Positions 35,510-48,887 of a DNA stretch of 64,000 nucleotides are shown here, piece after piece; positions within the stretch are counted from its first letter, which is position 1, and the number at the start of each line of letters is the position of its first letter. The notes below the pieces were generated by a model. The model was not told the origin of the DNA and ran no database searches. It saw nothing but the letters and a program-made list of their open reading frames with translations. The translations under genes and the position numbers were made by a program. The stretch covers positions 2,294,001 to 2,358,000 of the forward strand of contig NC_009523.1 of NCBI RefSeq assembly GCF_000016665.1. The letters are read 5' to 3'. This DNA is from Roseiflexus sp. RS-1 (GTDB lineage Bacteria > Chloroflexota > Chloroflexia > Chloroflexales > Roseiflexaceae).

Positions 35510-36886
35510 CTATGAGAGTTTCACAAAGTACGCATCATAGGCGCGATCAAGCAATTCGCGCGACATCGACGGCGGTATGCCGCGGTATTTCGCTTCGTCC
35601 AGGATCTGGTCGCACAGGTCGCGCGGGTGGCACGATCGCAGGTCGCGCCCGTCGCGCTTGTAGCGTTCCAGGATGAGATAGCGCAAGCCTTCGTCGCTGT
35701 AGGGAATATTCTTCGCTTTCGCCACGCGCTGAAAGATGGCGCGAAACTCTTCCGGCGACGGGTTCGGCACTTCGATCTTGTGGCGGATGCGCCGCAGGAA
35801 AGCGTCATCGACCAGGTCCTGCGGCGAAAGGTTGGTCGAGAAGACGATCAGCACATCGAACGGCACCTGGATTTTCTTGCCGGTCTGAAGGGCGAGAAAA
35901 TCGACTTTCTTTTCCAGCGGCACGATCCAGCGGTTGAGCAGGTCTTGCGGGCGGCATTTCTGGCGACCAAAGTCGTCGATCAGGAACAACCCGCCGTTGG
36001 CTTTCATCTGGTACGGCGCTTCATACACTTTTGCGATAGGATCGAAGATCAGTTCGAGCTGTTCCAGGATCAACTCGCCGCCGACCATTACCCGCGGTCG
36101 TTTACAGACCAGCCAGCGCCGGTCGGGGAGGGGCGAATCGACCACCGGACGCCCCTCGAAGTTGACAGCCGGTTCGCGGGCGGCGGCGGTTGCCGGTTGC
36201 TCGATCAGTTGATGATTGAGCGGATCGAACACCTTGATGATCTGCCCATCGACCTCGACCGCATATGGGATCAGGACGTGACCGCCAAGCATGTTGGCGA
36301 TCCCTTCGGCTATCGTCGTTTTGCCGTTGCCGGGAGGACCGTAGAGGAACAGCGAACGGGCTGAGTTTGCCGCCGGACCGATGCGGTCGAGCATGCGGTC
36401 GCTGACGACGAGATGGGCAAACGCCTGGCGCACGGTTTTGGCGTCCACCACCATATCGCCGACCGACTGGCGATGCACCATGGCGATATACTGATCAAGC
36501 GGCACGGGGGCAGGTCCGGCGTACTGGGATCGATCCAGCACTTCGTGGACTTTCAGGCGCCCTTTGGTGGCGATGACATACTGGAAGGAGCGTTCGTTGA
36601 ACCCGCCCTGCGCACCGACAATATCGACATACTCTTCGAGTTTGAGGAACTCCAGCACCTTGTCGAGCACGCCGAAGAACGGCAGTTTGGTCACCTCGGC
36701 AATCTGCTGCCCGGTGATATTGCCGTGGAAGTAGACCACCTTCAGCACCAGGTCGTTCAGAAACCCCATGCTGAGACCGGTTTCCTCGATTGACGCAGGT
36801 TCAGGCGGGACAGAGACGCTGCCGGATGCGCCGGAAGGTGAGGCAGCCTGCTGCTTGCCGGCGAATTGCTGCGAAAAGAAACTCAT
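35510..36886 (-). CDS. AAA ATPase with N-terminal winged-helix-like region
   Basis: A 458-aa protein. Residues about 40-115 resemble a winged helix (GNITGQQIAEVTKLPFFGVL). The AAA module has Walker A LYGPPGNGKTT, Walker B GLFLIDDFGR, sensor FSTN and the arginine-finger-like FLRRIRHKI. ATG at 36886 has GGAGGGAG directly upstream, and it overlaps the stop of the preceding gene by 4 nt. It is 16 nt from cpaF, so the genes form one operon. The specific role is unknown; regulation or remodelling of the secretion apparatus is only a guess. Confidence 0.8.
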   Translation of the reverse strand: MSFFSQQFAGKQQAASPSGASGSVSVPPEPASIEETGLSMGFLNDLVLKVVYFHGNITGQQIAEVTKLPFFGVLDKVLEFLKLEEYVDIVGAQGGFNERSFQYVIATKGRLKVHEVLDRSQYAGPAPVPLDQYIAMVHRQSVGDMVVDAKTVRQAFAHLVVSDRMLDRIGPAANSARSLFLYGPPGNGKTTIAEGIANMLGGHVLIPYAVEVDGQIIKVFDPLNHQLIEQPATAAAREPAVNFEGRPVVDSPLPDRRWLVCKRPRVMVGGELILEQLELIFDPIAKVYEAPYQMKANGGLFLIDDFGRQKCRPQDLLNRWIVPLEKKVDFLALQTGKKIQVPFDVLIVFSTNLSPQDLVDDAFLRRIRHKIEVPNPSPEEFRAIFQRVAKAKNIPYSDEGLRYLILERYKRDGRDLRSCHPRDLCDQILDEAKYRGIPPSMSRELLDRAYDAYFVKLS

Positions 36887-37575
36887 CCCTCTCCCTCCGT
36901 CGAGCGAATGGGCAGCCACGGAACATTGCTGGCGCCGGTGACGGCATCGATCGGCGCGACAATGTCGATCGCGTGGCGACCAATGAGCAGGAAACTGGCA
37001 TGGTACAGCAGCATATTGTCGCTGACGCGGAAGACACGCACATCGGTCATTGGCAGATAGCGCGCCTGCTCGTCGTTCAATTCGTCTTTCAGGCGCCGGT
37101 CTGGACGGACGTACAGGTACCCCAGCACTGCCAGGTCGCCGCCGCGCACTGCGCAAAGCACGGCATCCTTCGGGGTGCGCACAGTGAAATACTTCCCGCG
37201 TTCGTTGATGTGGACGCCGAGATCGTCATCTTCACGGATCAACGGCGTGGGTTCGGCGGACGGTGCATTCCACGGAACGTCGCGGATGGTTGCCAGGGCG
37301 TCGAGTTCGCTGATCAGCAGAATCTCGCGGTACGCTGCCAGAATGAACGATGACTGAAACTGAAAACGTTCATCGTCGGCGTCGTACACGCGCACGTCGG
37401 TGATGGGGAGGAAGGACGATGGATCGTTGTTCAGTTCATCGGTGAGACGATTGCCAGGACGCACATAGACCGAGCCGACGATAATTTTGCCGGCAGTGCG
37501 CACGAAAGCGGTAACGGCGTCCTTCGTGATTCGCGGCGTAAAGAATTTGCCTTTTTCGTCGATTCGCGCTTCCAT
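36883..37575 (-). CDS. Duplicated-domain protein, unknown function (DUF6812-like)
   Basis: 230 aa made of two homologous halves: GKFFTPRITKDAVTAFVRT with a later SFLPITDVRVYD, and GKYFTVRTPKDAVLCAVR with a later YLPMTDVRVFR. Each half has a YVRPxxRLxDELN motif. The pattern reminds me of the DUF6812 family, but that is not certain. No signal peptide or membrane segment. It is translationally coupled to the AAA ATPase gene. Confidence 0.75.
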   Translation of the reverse strand: MEARIDEKGKFFTPRITKDAVTAFVRTAGKIIVGSVYVRPGNRLTDELNNDPSSFLPITDVRVYDADDERFQFQSSFILAAYREILLISELDALATIRDVPWNAPSAEPTPLIREDDDLGVHINERGKYFTVRTPKDAVLCAVRGGDLAVLGYLYVRPDRRLKDELNDEQARYLPMTDVRVFRVSDNMLLYHASFLLIGRHAIDIVAPIDAVTGASNVPWLPIRSTEGEG

Positions 37576-37721
37576 AACGCTTCCTCTCCATCAGGCGACA
37601 GGCGAGAGGCATGGCAACAAAGAAAGAACTGGATGGCGCGACGCACATCCAGTTCCAGTATAGATGAGGAGCAACGCAGAAGCAATAGTACGGCAGCGCT
37701 ACATGGGCATAGGCATATGGT

Positions 37722-38579
37722 TCATTCTTCGATCAGATCGTCCTCGTCGCCGATGTCTGGCTCGATCTCTTCCAGACCGAGCTCCTCCTCTTCGCCGCCA
37801 AAGACCTCTTCTTCCACCTCTTCGCGCACCTCGACGCCCTCTTCTTCCTCAAGCAACTCCTCACCAAATTCGTCGAACTGTGCACCGCTGATGAACCCGC
37901 CACGCAGGGCGCTTTCGCTCAGTTTGCCGGGGAAGGAGACCCGACCGCGCTGTGATGGCGACTGATAGATCTCACGGATGATAATCCGTACCTGCCGCCC
38001 GTCGATGTGGGCGACAGCAGCGATGTAGCGGTTGCCGCCCGCCATCAGTTCATTCAGGCGTTGCGCCAGTTTTGGCTCGATGCGTCCGATCAGCGCGCCC
38101 GACATATCGTAGACCGCCACACCCCGCCCTTCAGGACGCAGTTCGACTTTCTCGCCCGTGACAACCGCCGCGAGCGCCGGTCCGCGCTGGACGTCGATCA
38201 GCGATGTGAGCGCGGTTTTGCCGACTTCGGTGATGAACAACCGCAGATCAACGAGTTGTCGCCCGGCTTTCAGCCCGCCGGAAAGGGATGCCGAACGCGC
38301 CAGCAGTTCTTCGATGCGCTCGAGATTTCTGCGCGCAATGCGGTTGTTCGGAGTGAGCCGCAGCGCATTGCGGTAGGCGTCGCGCGCTTCCGCCAGACGC
38401 CCCAACTCGAAGTATGCCTTGCCGAGCCGATTGTACGTTTCGGTCGTTTCGGCGAGGCTGATCAACTTCTGGTTGACCTGTACCGCTTCTTCCCAGCGGT
38501 TGTTGACCGCCAGTTCAACTGCCTGGTTCTGCAACCGGCGTTGCAAGCGAAATTTTTCGTCCTGCTTTGTCAATGTCAT
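37722..38579 (-). CDS. TPR-repeat protein with acidic tail
   Basis: 285 aa with TPR repeats near residues 15-95 (AYFELGRLAEARDAYRNALRL), a middle region similar to roadblock/adaptor-like domains (ITEVGKTALTSLIDVQRG, GRQVRIIIREIY) and a strongly acidic Glu-rich C-terminus of about 60 residues. It probably mediates protein-protein contacts. It lies 7 nt upstream of nothing conserved on its strand except the distant operon (146-nt gap). Function unknown. Confidence 0.75.
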   Translation of the reverse strand: MTLTKQDEKFRLQRRLQNQAVELAVNNRWEEAVQVNQKLISLAETTETYNRLGKAYFELGRLAEARDAYRNALRLTPNNRIARRNLERIEELLARSASLSGGLKAGRQLVDLRLFITEVGKTALTSLIDVQRGPALAAVVTGEKVELRPEGRGVAVYDMSGALIGRIEPKLAQRLNELMAGGNRYIAAVAHIDGRQVRIIIREIYQSPSQRGRVSFPGKLSESALRGGFISGAQFDEFGEELLEEEEGVEVREEVEEEVFGGEEEELGLEEIEPDIGDEDDLIEE

Positions 38580-38586
38580 CTCCTTG

Positions 38587-39426
38587 TCACACCTGCGGGC
38601 ATACGCCCGGATTGTTGATGCATGTCAGTAATGCCGCAAATGCGATACTGTTATTCAGCGCGTGCGCGACGATGCCGGGAAGCAAACTGCCGCTGCGATC
38701 AAATCCCCAGGCGAACACCAGACCGATCAGGAACGACGGAACGAGCAGCGCAATCACCCCTTCGCTGGCTGCCAGCGAGTGCGCCAGGGCGAATACCAGT
38801 GCGCTGACGCCGTAGGCGATGACGATGCCTGCACGTGAGTCACCTGCAAGCCGGCGGAGGGAGCCGAAGAGGTAGCCGCGGAACAACACTTCTTCACCGA
38901 TCGGCGCCAGGATTGCCGCCCCGACAAAAAACAATGCCTGCCCCAGATAATCGCCGGGAAACAACGGATAGAGCGCCGCCTGGTTCTGACGAATGCCAGC
39001 ACTGACGAAGATCATGCCGACAATGCCATTCACGAAGAGCGCCAGCACTCCCAACCCGACGCCGAACAGCGCCAGACGCAGCGGTTGCGGCGCGCTGAAC
39101 CCCAGCACCGCGAGCGGTTCGCGCCGCAGCGCCCGCACTCGTATGACCGCGACGCCAATGAAGACGAGATTTTGCAGCAGGAGCAGCGTCAGCATCCCAT
39201 CGACGCCGATCAGCCGCGTGATCTCCTGCGGATTCAGTTGACCGAGGGCATTGACATCAAGACCGGTCTGCGCGGCGCGCAATCCGATCATCACGCCGAC
39301 CACTGCAACGCTGAGGATCAGCGCCATGCCGATTGCGATCAGCAGGTCTGCAACCAGGGCGCCAATCGCGGCGCGTGGTGCACCAGGAAGCGGAAGACGC
39401 GGCGCCGGCGGATGCAGGGTTTCCAT
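38587..39426 (-). CDS. CPBP-family intramembrane metalloprotease
   Basis: A 279-aa membrane protein with about eight hydrophobic segments and the CAAX/Abi motifs: EEVLFRGYLFG, FALAHS and AHALNNS. These supply the metal-binding Glu and His residues. It is translationally coupled to miaB (TGATG overlap) and precedes the TPR gene by 7 nt. Substrates unknown. Confidence 0.9.
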   Translation of the reverse strand: METLHPPAPRLPLPGAPRAAIGALVADLLIAIGMALILSVAVVGVMIGLRAAQTGLDVNALGQLNPQEITRLIGVDGMLTLLLLQNLVFIGVAVIRVRALRREPLAVLGFSAPQPLRLALFGVGLGVLALFVNGIVGMIFVSAGIRQNQAALYPLFPGDYLGQALFFVGAAILAPIGEEVLFRGYLFGSLRRLAGDSRAGIVIAYGVSALVFALAHSLAASEGVIALLVPSFLIGLVFAWGFDRSGSLLPGIVAHALNNSIAFAALLTCINNPGVCPQV

Positions 39427-40856
39427 CAGACTGCCGCTCCATTCGCCGCAGCAACGGCATGCAGCGCGCCGTTGACGCGCGCAAACGTCTCATCTGACCG
39501 CGCCAGCACACCCTGGAGCGACCAGGGACCGGTGTGGGTGATGATCACCCGTGCCAGGCGTCCTGTCCAGTCGTCCGGGTCGCTGAAGAACACCAGTTTG
39601 TTGCCGGGTGTGCGCCCGCGCCACTTGCCCTTGTGTTCGCCTTCGACCAGCACCTCGACGGTCTGATGCAGGAAGCGCGCATTGCGTTCGGCAGCGATCT
39701 GTTCCTGGAGACGCTCAAGTTCGATGCGCCGCAGTTGTTTCTCACCTTCGGGAACCGCCAGCGTCGGGTCGAGTTCCATGTCGGCAGCGCGTGTGCCGGG
39801 GCGCGACGAGAATGCCGCAATGTGCACCTTGTCGAAGCGGATGTCTTCCAGCAGGCGCTTCGTCCCCTCGAAACGTTCGCGCGTCTCACCGGGATGCCCG
39901 ACGATCACATCGGTGGTCAGCGACACATCGGGGATGGCATCGCGGATTTTTGCAATCAGGTCGCGGTAGCGTTGCACCGTGTACCCGCGGCGCATGATCT
40001 TGAGCAGCGCATCATCGCCTGCCTGCACCGGCAGGTTGATGTCCGGCATGCAGCGCGGCAGTTCCGCCACTGCCGCAATCAGGCGGTCGGTCATCCACGC
40101 CGGGTGCGAGGTCAGAAAGCGCAGTCGCAGCAAACCGGGGATGTCGTGAACGGCGCGCAACAGATCCGCCAGATCGGGGCGCCCCGGAAGATCGTGCCCC
40201 CACGAGTCGACGATCTGCCCCAGCAATGTGATCTCTTTTGCGCCACGCGCCACAATCCGGCGGCACTCCTCGACGATCTCGTCGAGCGGACGGCTGCGCT
40301 CGCGCCCACGGCGCAGCGGGATGACGCAGAATGAGCACGACATGTTGCAGCCGTACTGGATCGGCACATGCACCGATACCGGCGGATGATCCCAGCGCGC
40401 CACCGGCAGCGCCGGCTCTTCAAGCTGGTAGATCGGGTTCGGCGCCAGCGCCAGCACTTCGTCGACAGCCGATGGCGACACAAAATGGTCGACCATGGGC
40501 AGGCGGCTCTGGAAGATCGATTGATTGCCAGGACCGACCATGCACCCCCAGAGCACCACTTTTGTGTCCGGGTGCTTGCGTTTGAGGCGTTGCACCTCGC
40601 TCAGTTTGCCCAGGATGCGCTCTTCCGCCGAGGCGCGCACGCTGCATGAGTTGAGCACAATGAAACTCGCGTCTTCAGGACGTTCGGCAGGCGCGTAGCC
40701 GACACCCTGCAGCGCGGCTTCGAGCCGTTCCGAGTCCGAAACGTTCATCTGGCAGCCGACCGTCCAGACATAATAGCGGCGTTCGCGCGGCGTGGCGTCG
40801 CGTGATTGCGTCGCGCGCGCTTCTTCTGGCATATGCAGGTGAACGACTTCCGTCAT
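39426..40856 (-). CDS. miaB: MiaB, tRNA-2-methylthio-N6-dimethylallyladenosine synthase
   Basis: A 476-aa radical-SAM methylthiotransferase acting on A37 of tRNAs. It has the three N-terminal cluster cysteines (VGCQMNVSD, NSCSVRA, LWGCMVG), the radical-SAM CNMSCSFC, and a C-terminal TRAM domain (VEVLVEGEHKGKWRGRTPGN). The start at 40856 gives a normal MiaB length; a longer open frame to 41027 runs past the promoter and is not used. LGQIVDSWGHD replaces the usual LGQNVNSYG. Confidence 0.93.
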   Translation of the reverse strand: MTEVVHLHMPEEARATQSRDATPRERRYYVWTVGCQMNVSDSERLEAALQGVGYAPAERPEDASFIVLNSCSVRASAEERILGKLSEVQRLKRKHPDTKVVLWGCMVGPGNQSIFQSRLPMVDHFVSPSAVDEVLALAPNPIYQLEEPALPVARWDHPPVSVHVPIQYGCNMSCSFCVIPLRRGRERSRPLDEIVEECRRIVARGAKEITLLGQIVDSWGHDLPGRPDLADLLRAVHDIPGLLRLRFLTSHPAWMTDRLIAAVAELPRCMPDINLPVQAGDDALLKIMRRGYTVQRYRDLIAKIRDAIPDVSLTTDVIVGHPGETRERFEGTKRLLEDIRFDKVHIAAFSSRPGTRAADMELDPTLAVPEGEKQLRRIELERLQEQIAAERNARFLHQTVEVLVEGEHKGKWRGRTPGNKLVFFSDPDDWTGRLARVIITHTGPWSLQGVLARSDETFARVNGALHAVAAANGAAV

Positions 40857-40931
40857 TGGCGCCTCTGACCTGTGTTCTCTCCGGTTCGTCGCGTCCAGTG
40901 CATTTCGACGGTTTCTCCAGTACGGAGTGTC

Positions 40932-40960
40932 ATTATAGCGAAGATTCGGATCAGGGGCAA
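40932..40960 (-). promoter_or_regulatory. Promoter of miaB
   Basis: On the minus strand: TTGCCC, 17 nt, TATAAT. The spacing and the -10 box are consensus-like, and it lies about 75 nt upstream of the miaB ATG. Confidence 0.7.
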
Positions 40961-40981
40961 GAAACGTTTGATAAGCGTCCG

Positions 40982-41011
40982 TTGACAAAACGGATCGGCG
41001 TGCTTTAGGAT
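40982..41011 (+). promoter_or_regulatory. Promoter of the methyltransferase gene
   Basis: TTGACA (40982-40987), 18 nt, TAGGAT (41006-41011), divergent from the miaB promoter. The predicted start of transcription is near 41018. Confidence 0.6.
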
Positions 41012-41148
41012 GATGGGCGCGCAACATGTGGACGCAAATCTGTGCGTCCGGGCAGGACGGTTCGGCAGGCGGATCCGCCGCTCCCCGACCGGCGATCAGC
41101 GGTTGCGCCGTTTCTGACGATGCCGGATGGACGTTTCGTACACCGACT

Positions 41149-45417
<4,269 letters not shown>

Positions 45418-45425
45418 GTACGGGG

Positions 45426-45438
45426 GTGTATAATACAC
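45426..45438. promoter_or_regulatory. Palindromic operator over the vapBC -10 box
   Basis: GTGTATAATACAC is a perfect palindrome around a central A and contains TATAAT (45429-45434). A second half-site TATACAC lies at 45454-45460, near the antitoxin ribosome site. This is the normal layout of an autoregulated toxin-antitoxin operator. Confidence 0.6.
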
Positions 45439-45474
45439 ATAAAATCGAGTTTCTATACACAAGAGGAGTGTCCT

Positions 45475-45678
45475 ATGCGTACCAATATTGTGCTGGATGA
45501 TGAATTGATTCAGCGCGCGCTTCAGGTGACCGGTCTCAAGACCAAACGTGAAGTGATTCATGAAGCCTTGCGAACACTGATTCGCCTGCATGAGCAGGCT
45601 GAAATCCGTGCTTTGCGCGGTCAGCTCGAGTGGGAAGGGGATGTGCACCAGCAACGTTTATCGCGTCTGGAGAAGTGA
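45475..45678 (+). CDS. vapB: VapB-type antitoxin
   Basis: A 67-aa ribbon-helix-helix-like protein: MRTNIVLDDELIQRALQVTG followed by KREVIHEALRTLIRL, typical of VapB antitoxins of the MRTNI class. AGAGGAG precedes the ATG. The toxin gene follows after 2 nt. It would bind the palindrome upstream and neutralise VapC. Confidence 0.9.
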   Translation: MRTNIVLDDELIQRALQVTGLKTKREVIHEALRTLIRLHEQAEIRALRGQLEWEGDVHQQRLSRLEK

Positions 45679-45680
45679 GC

Positions 45681-46076
45681 ATGTTGCTGGTGGACAGCAC
45701 GATCTGGATTGATTACTTCAACGGCGTTGCCTCTTCCCAAACCGATTACCTGGATCGCATCCTGGATTTGAAGCTTATCCTGGTCGGTGACCTGATTCTG
45801 GCCGAAGTCTTGCAGGGTTTTCGCAATGATACCGACTTTGAGCGCGCCCGCCGTGCATTGGAGAAATTCCGCCAGGTGTCTATGGTCAATCCGTCACTGG
45901 CATTGAAGAGCGCCCGAAATTTTCGCCTGTTGCGACGCAAGGGCATCACTGTGCGCAAAACGATAGATAGTTTGATTGCAACCTGGTGCATTGAGAGTCG
46001 TGTACCTTTGCTGCACCACGACAGTGACTTTGACGGGTATGAAGCGCATCTGGGGTTGCGAGTAATTCGCCCCTGA
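45681..46076 (+). CDS. vapC: VapC PIN-domain toxin
   Basis: A 131-aa PIN ribonuclease: MLLVDSTIWIDYFNG (first Asp), GDLILAEVLQGF (Glu), KTIDSLIATWC (Asp), and HHDSDFDGY (Asp). All four acidic active-site residues are present, so the toxin should be active. It is encoded 2 nt after vapB. Confidence 0.92.
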   Translation: MLLVDSTIWIDYFNGVASSQTDYLDRILDLKLILVGDLILAEVLQGFRNDTDFERARRALEKFRQVSMVNPSLALKSARNFRLLRRKGITVRKTIDSLIATWCIESRVPLLHHDSDFDGYEAHLGLRVIRP

Positions 46077-46229
46077 GGCTGATCTTGTCTGGTAACGGAT
46101 GGAAAATAGTACACGGATTGACACCGATGTGACGCGCAGATCATCGGTGTTCTATTTCAACAGGCAGCAGTACGTCGATCCGTCCGGCTGAAATGCAAAG
46201 GCGCTGAAGGGTAAGGGGATACAGGAAGG

Positions 46230-46305
46230 TGGTGGGCCTCCAGGGACTCGAACCCTGAACCAATTGATTAAGAGTCAACTGCTCTGCCAATTGAGCTAGA
46301 GGCCC
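46230..46305 (-). tRNA. trnK: tRNA-Lys (CTT)
   Basis: A 76-nt cloverleaf on the minus strand. The acceptor stem is GGGCCTC with GAGGCCC, the anticodon loop CTCTTAA gives CUU, the T-loop is GTTCGAGTC, and CCA is encoded at 46230-46232. It is adjacent to the VapBC pair, a common place for accessory DNA to end. Confidence 0.96.
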
Positions 46306-46453
46306 ACGCGAAATAATACCACAACACGGCGCATTCCGCAAGTGAATGCGATCCCCGCGCGCACGACCCTTTCATCCGATTATCACGGCAGCGCGCTGCG
46401 AAGTGTGCTATACTGCTTACGGCATCGATAAGCGGAACGAGGAGCATGATCGA

Positions 46454-46882
46454 ATGGTGGAGCGCATTTGTCCGCAATGTGGTCACGGCAATCCGCTTGA
46501 TCATCACTTCTGCGGGAAATGCGGCGCAGCGCTGGAGCGTCTGCTTCCGGCGCCGCTGTCGCCGCAGCCGCTGGCGCGCCTGAGCGCAGCGCTTCCGGCA
46601 CGCTGGCGCGACGTCGGGCGGGCGGTGGCGATCAGTGCGGTGGCGCTGGCGGCAGAAGCTGGCATTGCCTGGCTGGCACGGCGGATCGAACAGCGCCAGG
46701 TGCCGGTGGTTTCCTCCACGCCGCTAGCGCGGATCGTCACTCCGGCTGCGCCGCTGTCAACGCCGCGTGAAGCGACGAATATCGTCACGATCATCAGTGA
46801 ACGGGTGATCGAGTTCATCGACGACGGCAACGGAACGCGCCGCATCAGCGAGCGCACATTCTGGCGTCGTATCGAAGAGTAG
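46454..46882 (+). CDS. Zinc-ribbon membrane-anchored small protein
   Basis: A 142-aa protein with an N-terminal zinc ribbon (ICPQCGHGNPLDHHFCGKCG), one likely membrane segment (AVAISAVALAAEAGIAWLA) and a charged tail. GAGGAG lies 9 nt upstream of the ATG. It is 11 nt from the next gene and probably begins the MoxR/VWA operon. Function unknown. Confidence 0.75.
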   Translation: MVERICPQCGHGNPLDHHFCGKCGAALERLLPAPLSPQPLARLSAALPARWRDVGRAVAISAVALAAEAGIAWLARRIEQRQVPVVSSTPLARIVTPAAPLSTPREATNIVTIISERVIEFIDDGNGTRRISERTFWRRIEE

Positions 46883-46893
46883 GCGACCTCCTG

Positions 46894-48627
46894 ATGTCAG
46901 CGCCTTCTGTGACAGTTGAACAACTCCAGCAACGGTTGCGCCCGATGGCGCTGCGGCTGCGGCTGCGGGATACGCTCTGGTTCGCCAGCAGCACGCTGTG
47001 GATCGCTGCGCTTCTGTCGCTGCTGATGCAGATCGCGGGGCGTCTGTGGCCCATCGCCGGGCTGATCTGGATCTCGCTGGCGCCGCTGACGCTGTGGGCG
47101 CTGGCGGTCGTCGGGCATCTGATCCTGCGTCCGCTGCCGCCGCTGCGGGTCGCGCAGCGAGTCGATGCGTTGCTCGATGCGCGCGAACGCCTGGCGACGG
47201 CGCTCGAACTCGGTCGGCGCGCCGAGCGCACGCCGCTGGTCGAGTTGCAGCAGCGCGATGCGTATGCCTTCGCCGCAACCCTCAATCCGCGCCTGGTGCC
47301 GATCCAGATCAATCGCCGACCGCTGATGGTTGCGCTTGTGCTGATTGTTGCCGCGTTTGCGCTCATCATGACGCCCAACCCGCAAAGCCGGGCGCTGGAG
47401 GAGCGCGCTGCCATTCGCGAGGCGACGCAACAGGCGGCGGCGCAGATCGCAGAGTTGCGCCAGGAACTGGCGCAGAACCAGATGCTTTCCCCCGAAGAGC
47501 GCGCTGCGCTGGATGCCGAACTGGCGGAGTTGCAGCGACGCCTGGAACAGAATCCCGGCAATCGTGAAGAAGCGCTCGCCGATCTCTCGACGGCGGAAGC
47601 GCGCCTCCAGCAGCGCCTCTCGTCCGACACCGAAGCGCAACGCGCAGCCCTGGAGCAACTTGCTCGCAATCTTCAGGCGCTGGAAAATCAACAGCAGAGC
47701 GGACGCCCGACGCTGGATCAGGCGGAGAATGCGCTGCAACAACTGGCGCAGCAGATCGAGAACATGACTGCTGAAGAACGCGCGCAACTGGCGCAACAAC
47801 TGCGCCAGGAAGCGCAGCAGTTGCAGCAGAGCGCGCCGCAAACCGCTCAGGCGTTGCAACAGGCGGCGGATGCCTTGCAGCAGAATGATGTCCAGCAGGC
47901 GCAACAGGCGCTCAACCAGGCGGCGCAAAGTGTGCAACAGGCGCAGCAGCAACAGGCGACACAACAGGCTGCGCAACAGGCGATTGCGCAGATCCAGGAA
48001 GAACGCCAGTCAATCGCCCAATCCGGGCAGCAGCAGGCGCAACAGGGACAGCAGCAGCAAGGGCAGCAGCAGGGGCAGCAGCAGCAAGGGCAGCAGCAGC
48101 AAGGGCAGCAGCAGGGGCAGCAGCAGCAGGGGCAGCAGCAGCAAGGGCAACAGGGGCAGCAGCAGGGGCAGCAGGGTCAACAGGGGCAGCAGGGCCAACA
48201 AGGGCAACAGCAGGGGCAGCAGGGCCAACAAGGGCAACAGCAGGGGCAGCAGGGGCAGCAGGGCCAACAAGGGCAACAGCAGGGGCAGCAGGGGCAGCAA
48301 GGACAACAGCAGTCAGAAAACGCGCAGAATCCGGCGACAGGCAGAGAGGCGGGCAGCGGCAGCAGCGACCTTGTCTATCAACCCTTCACGCCTGATGGGC
48401 AACCGCGCGATATTGAGCGCATTCAGGGACAGCAGGGCGAAGGGGGGCAGACGCAGATCCAGCAGGGGCAGATGGATGTGCCGGGTGGGGTCAGCCCGCT
48501 TCAGACGCCGTATCAGCAGGTGCTGCGCGATTATCAGCGGGCGGCTGGCGAAGCGCTCGATCAGAGCGCCATTCCGCCGCACTTGAAGGATTACGTGCGC
48601 GACTATTTCTCACGGCTTGAGCCGTGA
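46894..48627 (+). CDS. Membrane protein with coiled coil and long GQQ-repeat tail
   Basis: 577 aa. It has three hydrophobic segments in the first 160 residues, a long Ala/Glu/Gln coiled coil (about 170-380), a low-complexity tract of GQQ and GQQQ units (about 385-470, DNA 48040-48310), and a folded-looking C-terminus (VSPLQTPYQQVLRDYQRAA). The layout resembles proteins of MoxR-VWA clusters that carry a long tail, but I do not recognise a named family. The tract is likely variable between strains because the DNA is a tandem CAGCAGGGG-type repeat. Confidence 0.72.
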   Translation: MSAPSVTVEQLQQRLRPMALRLRLRDTLWFASSTLWIAALLSLLMQIAGRLWPIAGLIWISLAPLTLWALAVVGHLILRPLPPLRVAQRVDALLDARERLATALELGRRAERTPLVELQQRDAYAFAATLNPRLVPIQINRRPLMVALVLIVAAFALIMTPNPQSRALEERAAIREATQQAAAQIAELRQELAQNQMLSPEERAALDAELAELQRRLEQNPGNREEALADLSTAEARLQQRLSSDTEAQRAALEQLARNLQALENQQQSGRPTLDQAENALQQLAQQIENMTAEERAQLAQQLRQEAQQLQQSAPQTAQALQQAADALQQNDVQQAQQALNQAAQSVQQAQQQQATQQAAQQAIAQIQEERQSIAQSGQQQAQQGQQQQGQQQGQQQQGQQQQGQQQGQQQQGQQQQGQQGQQQGQQGQQGQQGQQGQQQGQQGQQGQQQGQQGQQGQQGQQQGQQGQQGQQQSENAQNPATGREAGSGSSDLVYQPFTPDGQPRDIERIQGQQGEGGQTQIQQGQMDVPGGVSPLQTPYQQVLRDYQRAAGEALDQSAIPPHLKDYVRDYFSRLEP

Positions 48628-48673
48628 TCCGGTTTCCCTGGCTCCACGTTCGAGTTAGGAGGTTCAGATTCCT

Positions 48674-48874
48674 ATGATGTGGTTCTTGCTCGCCGTGCTT
48701 GCGTTGATTGTCATCCTTGGAAGCGCGGCAATCATCGTCGGTGGACGATTTATGAAACCCTCTGCCAGCATCGTGGCGTTTGTCTTTGCAATCACGGCAG
48801 TATCGTGGGTGACACTGATTGTCGTTTCGATCAGTCTGGTGGTGCGGAGTTTCGCAACCACCGTAAGTCTCTGA
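48674..48874 (+). CDS. Small two-helix membrane protein
   Basis: 66 aa with two membrane helices (FLLAVLALIVILGSAAIIVG and IVAFVFAITAVSWVTLIV). AGGAGG lies about 10 nt upstream. It sits between the GQQ-repeat protein and moxR in one operon. No family recognised. Confidence 0.7.
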   Translation: MMWFLLAVLALIVILGSAAIIVGGRFMKPSASIVAFVFAITAVSWVTLIVVSISLVVRSFATTVSL

Positions 48875-48887
48875 GAAAGATGGACGT

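Noticed and set aside
41026-41148. Upstream extension of the methyltransferase (41 codons)
   Set aside because: It begins about 8 nt after the predicted transcription start and its peptide looks non-coding; retained only as an alternative start.
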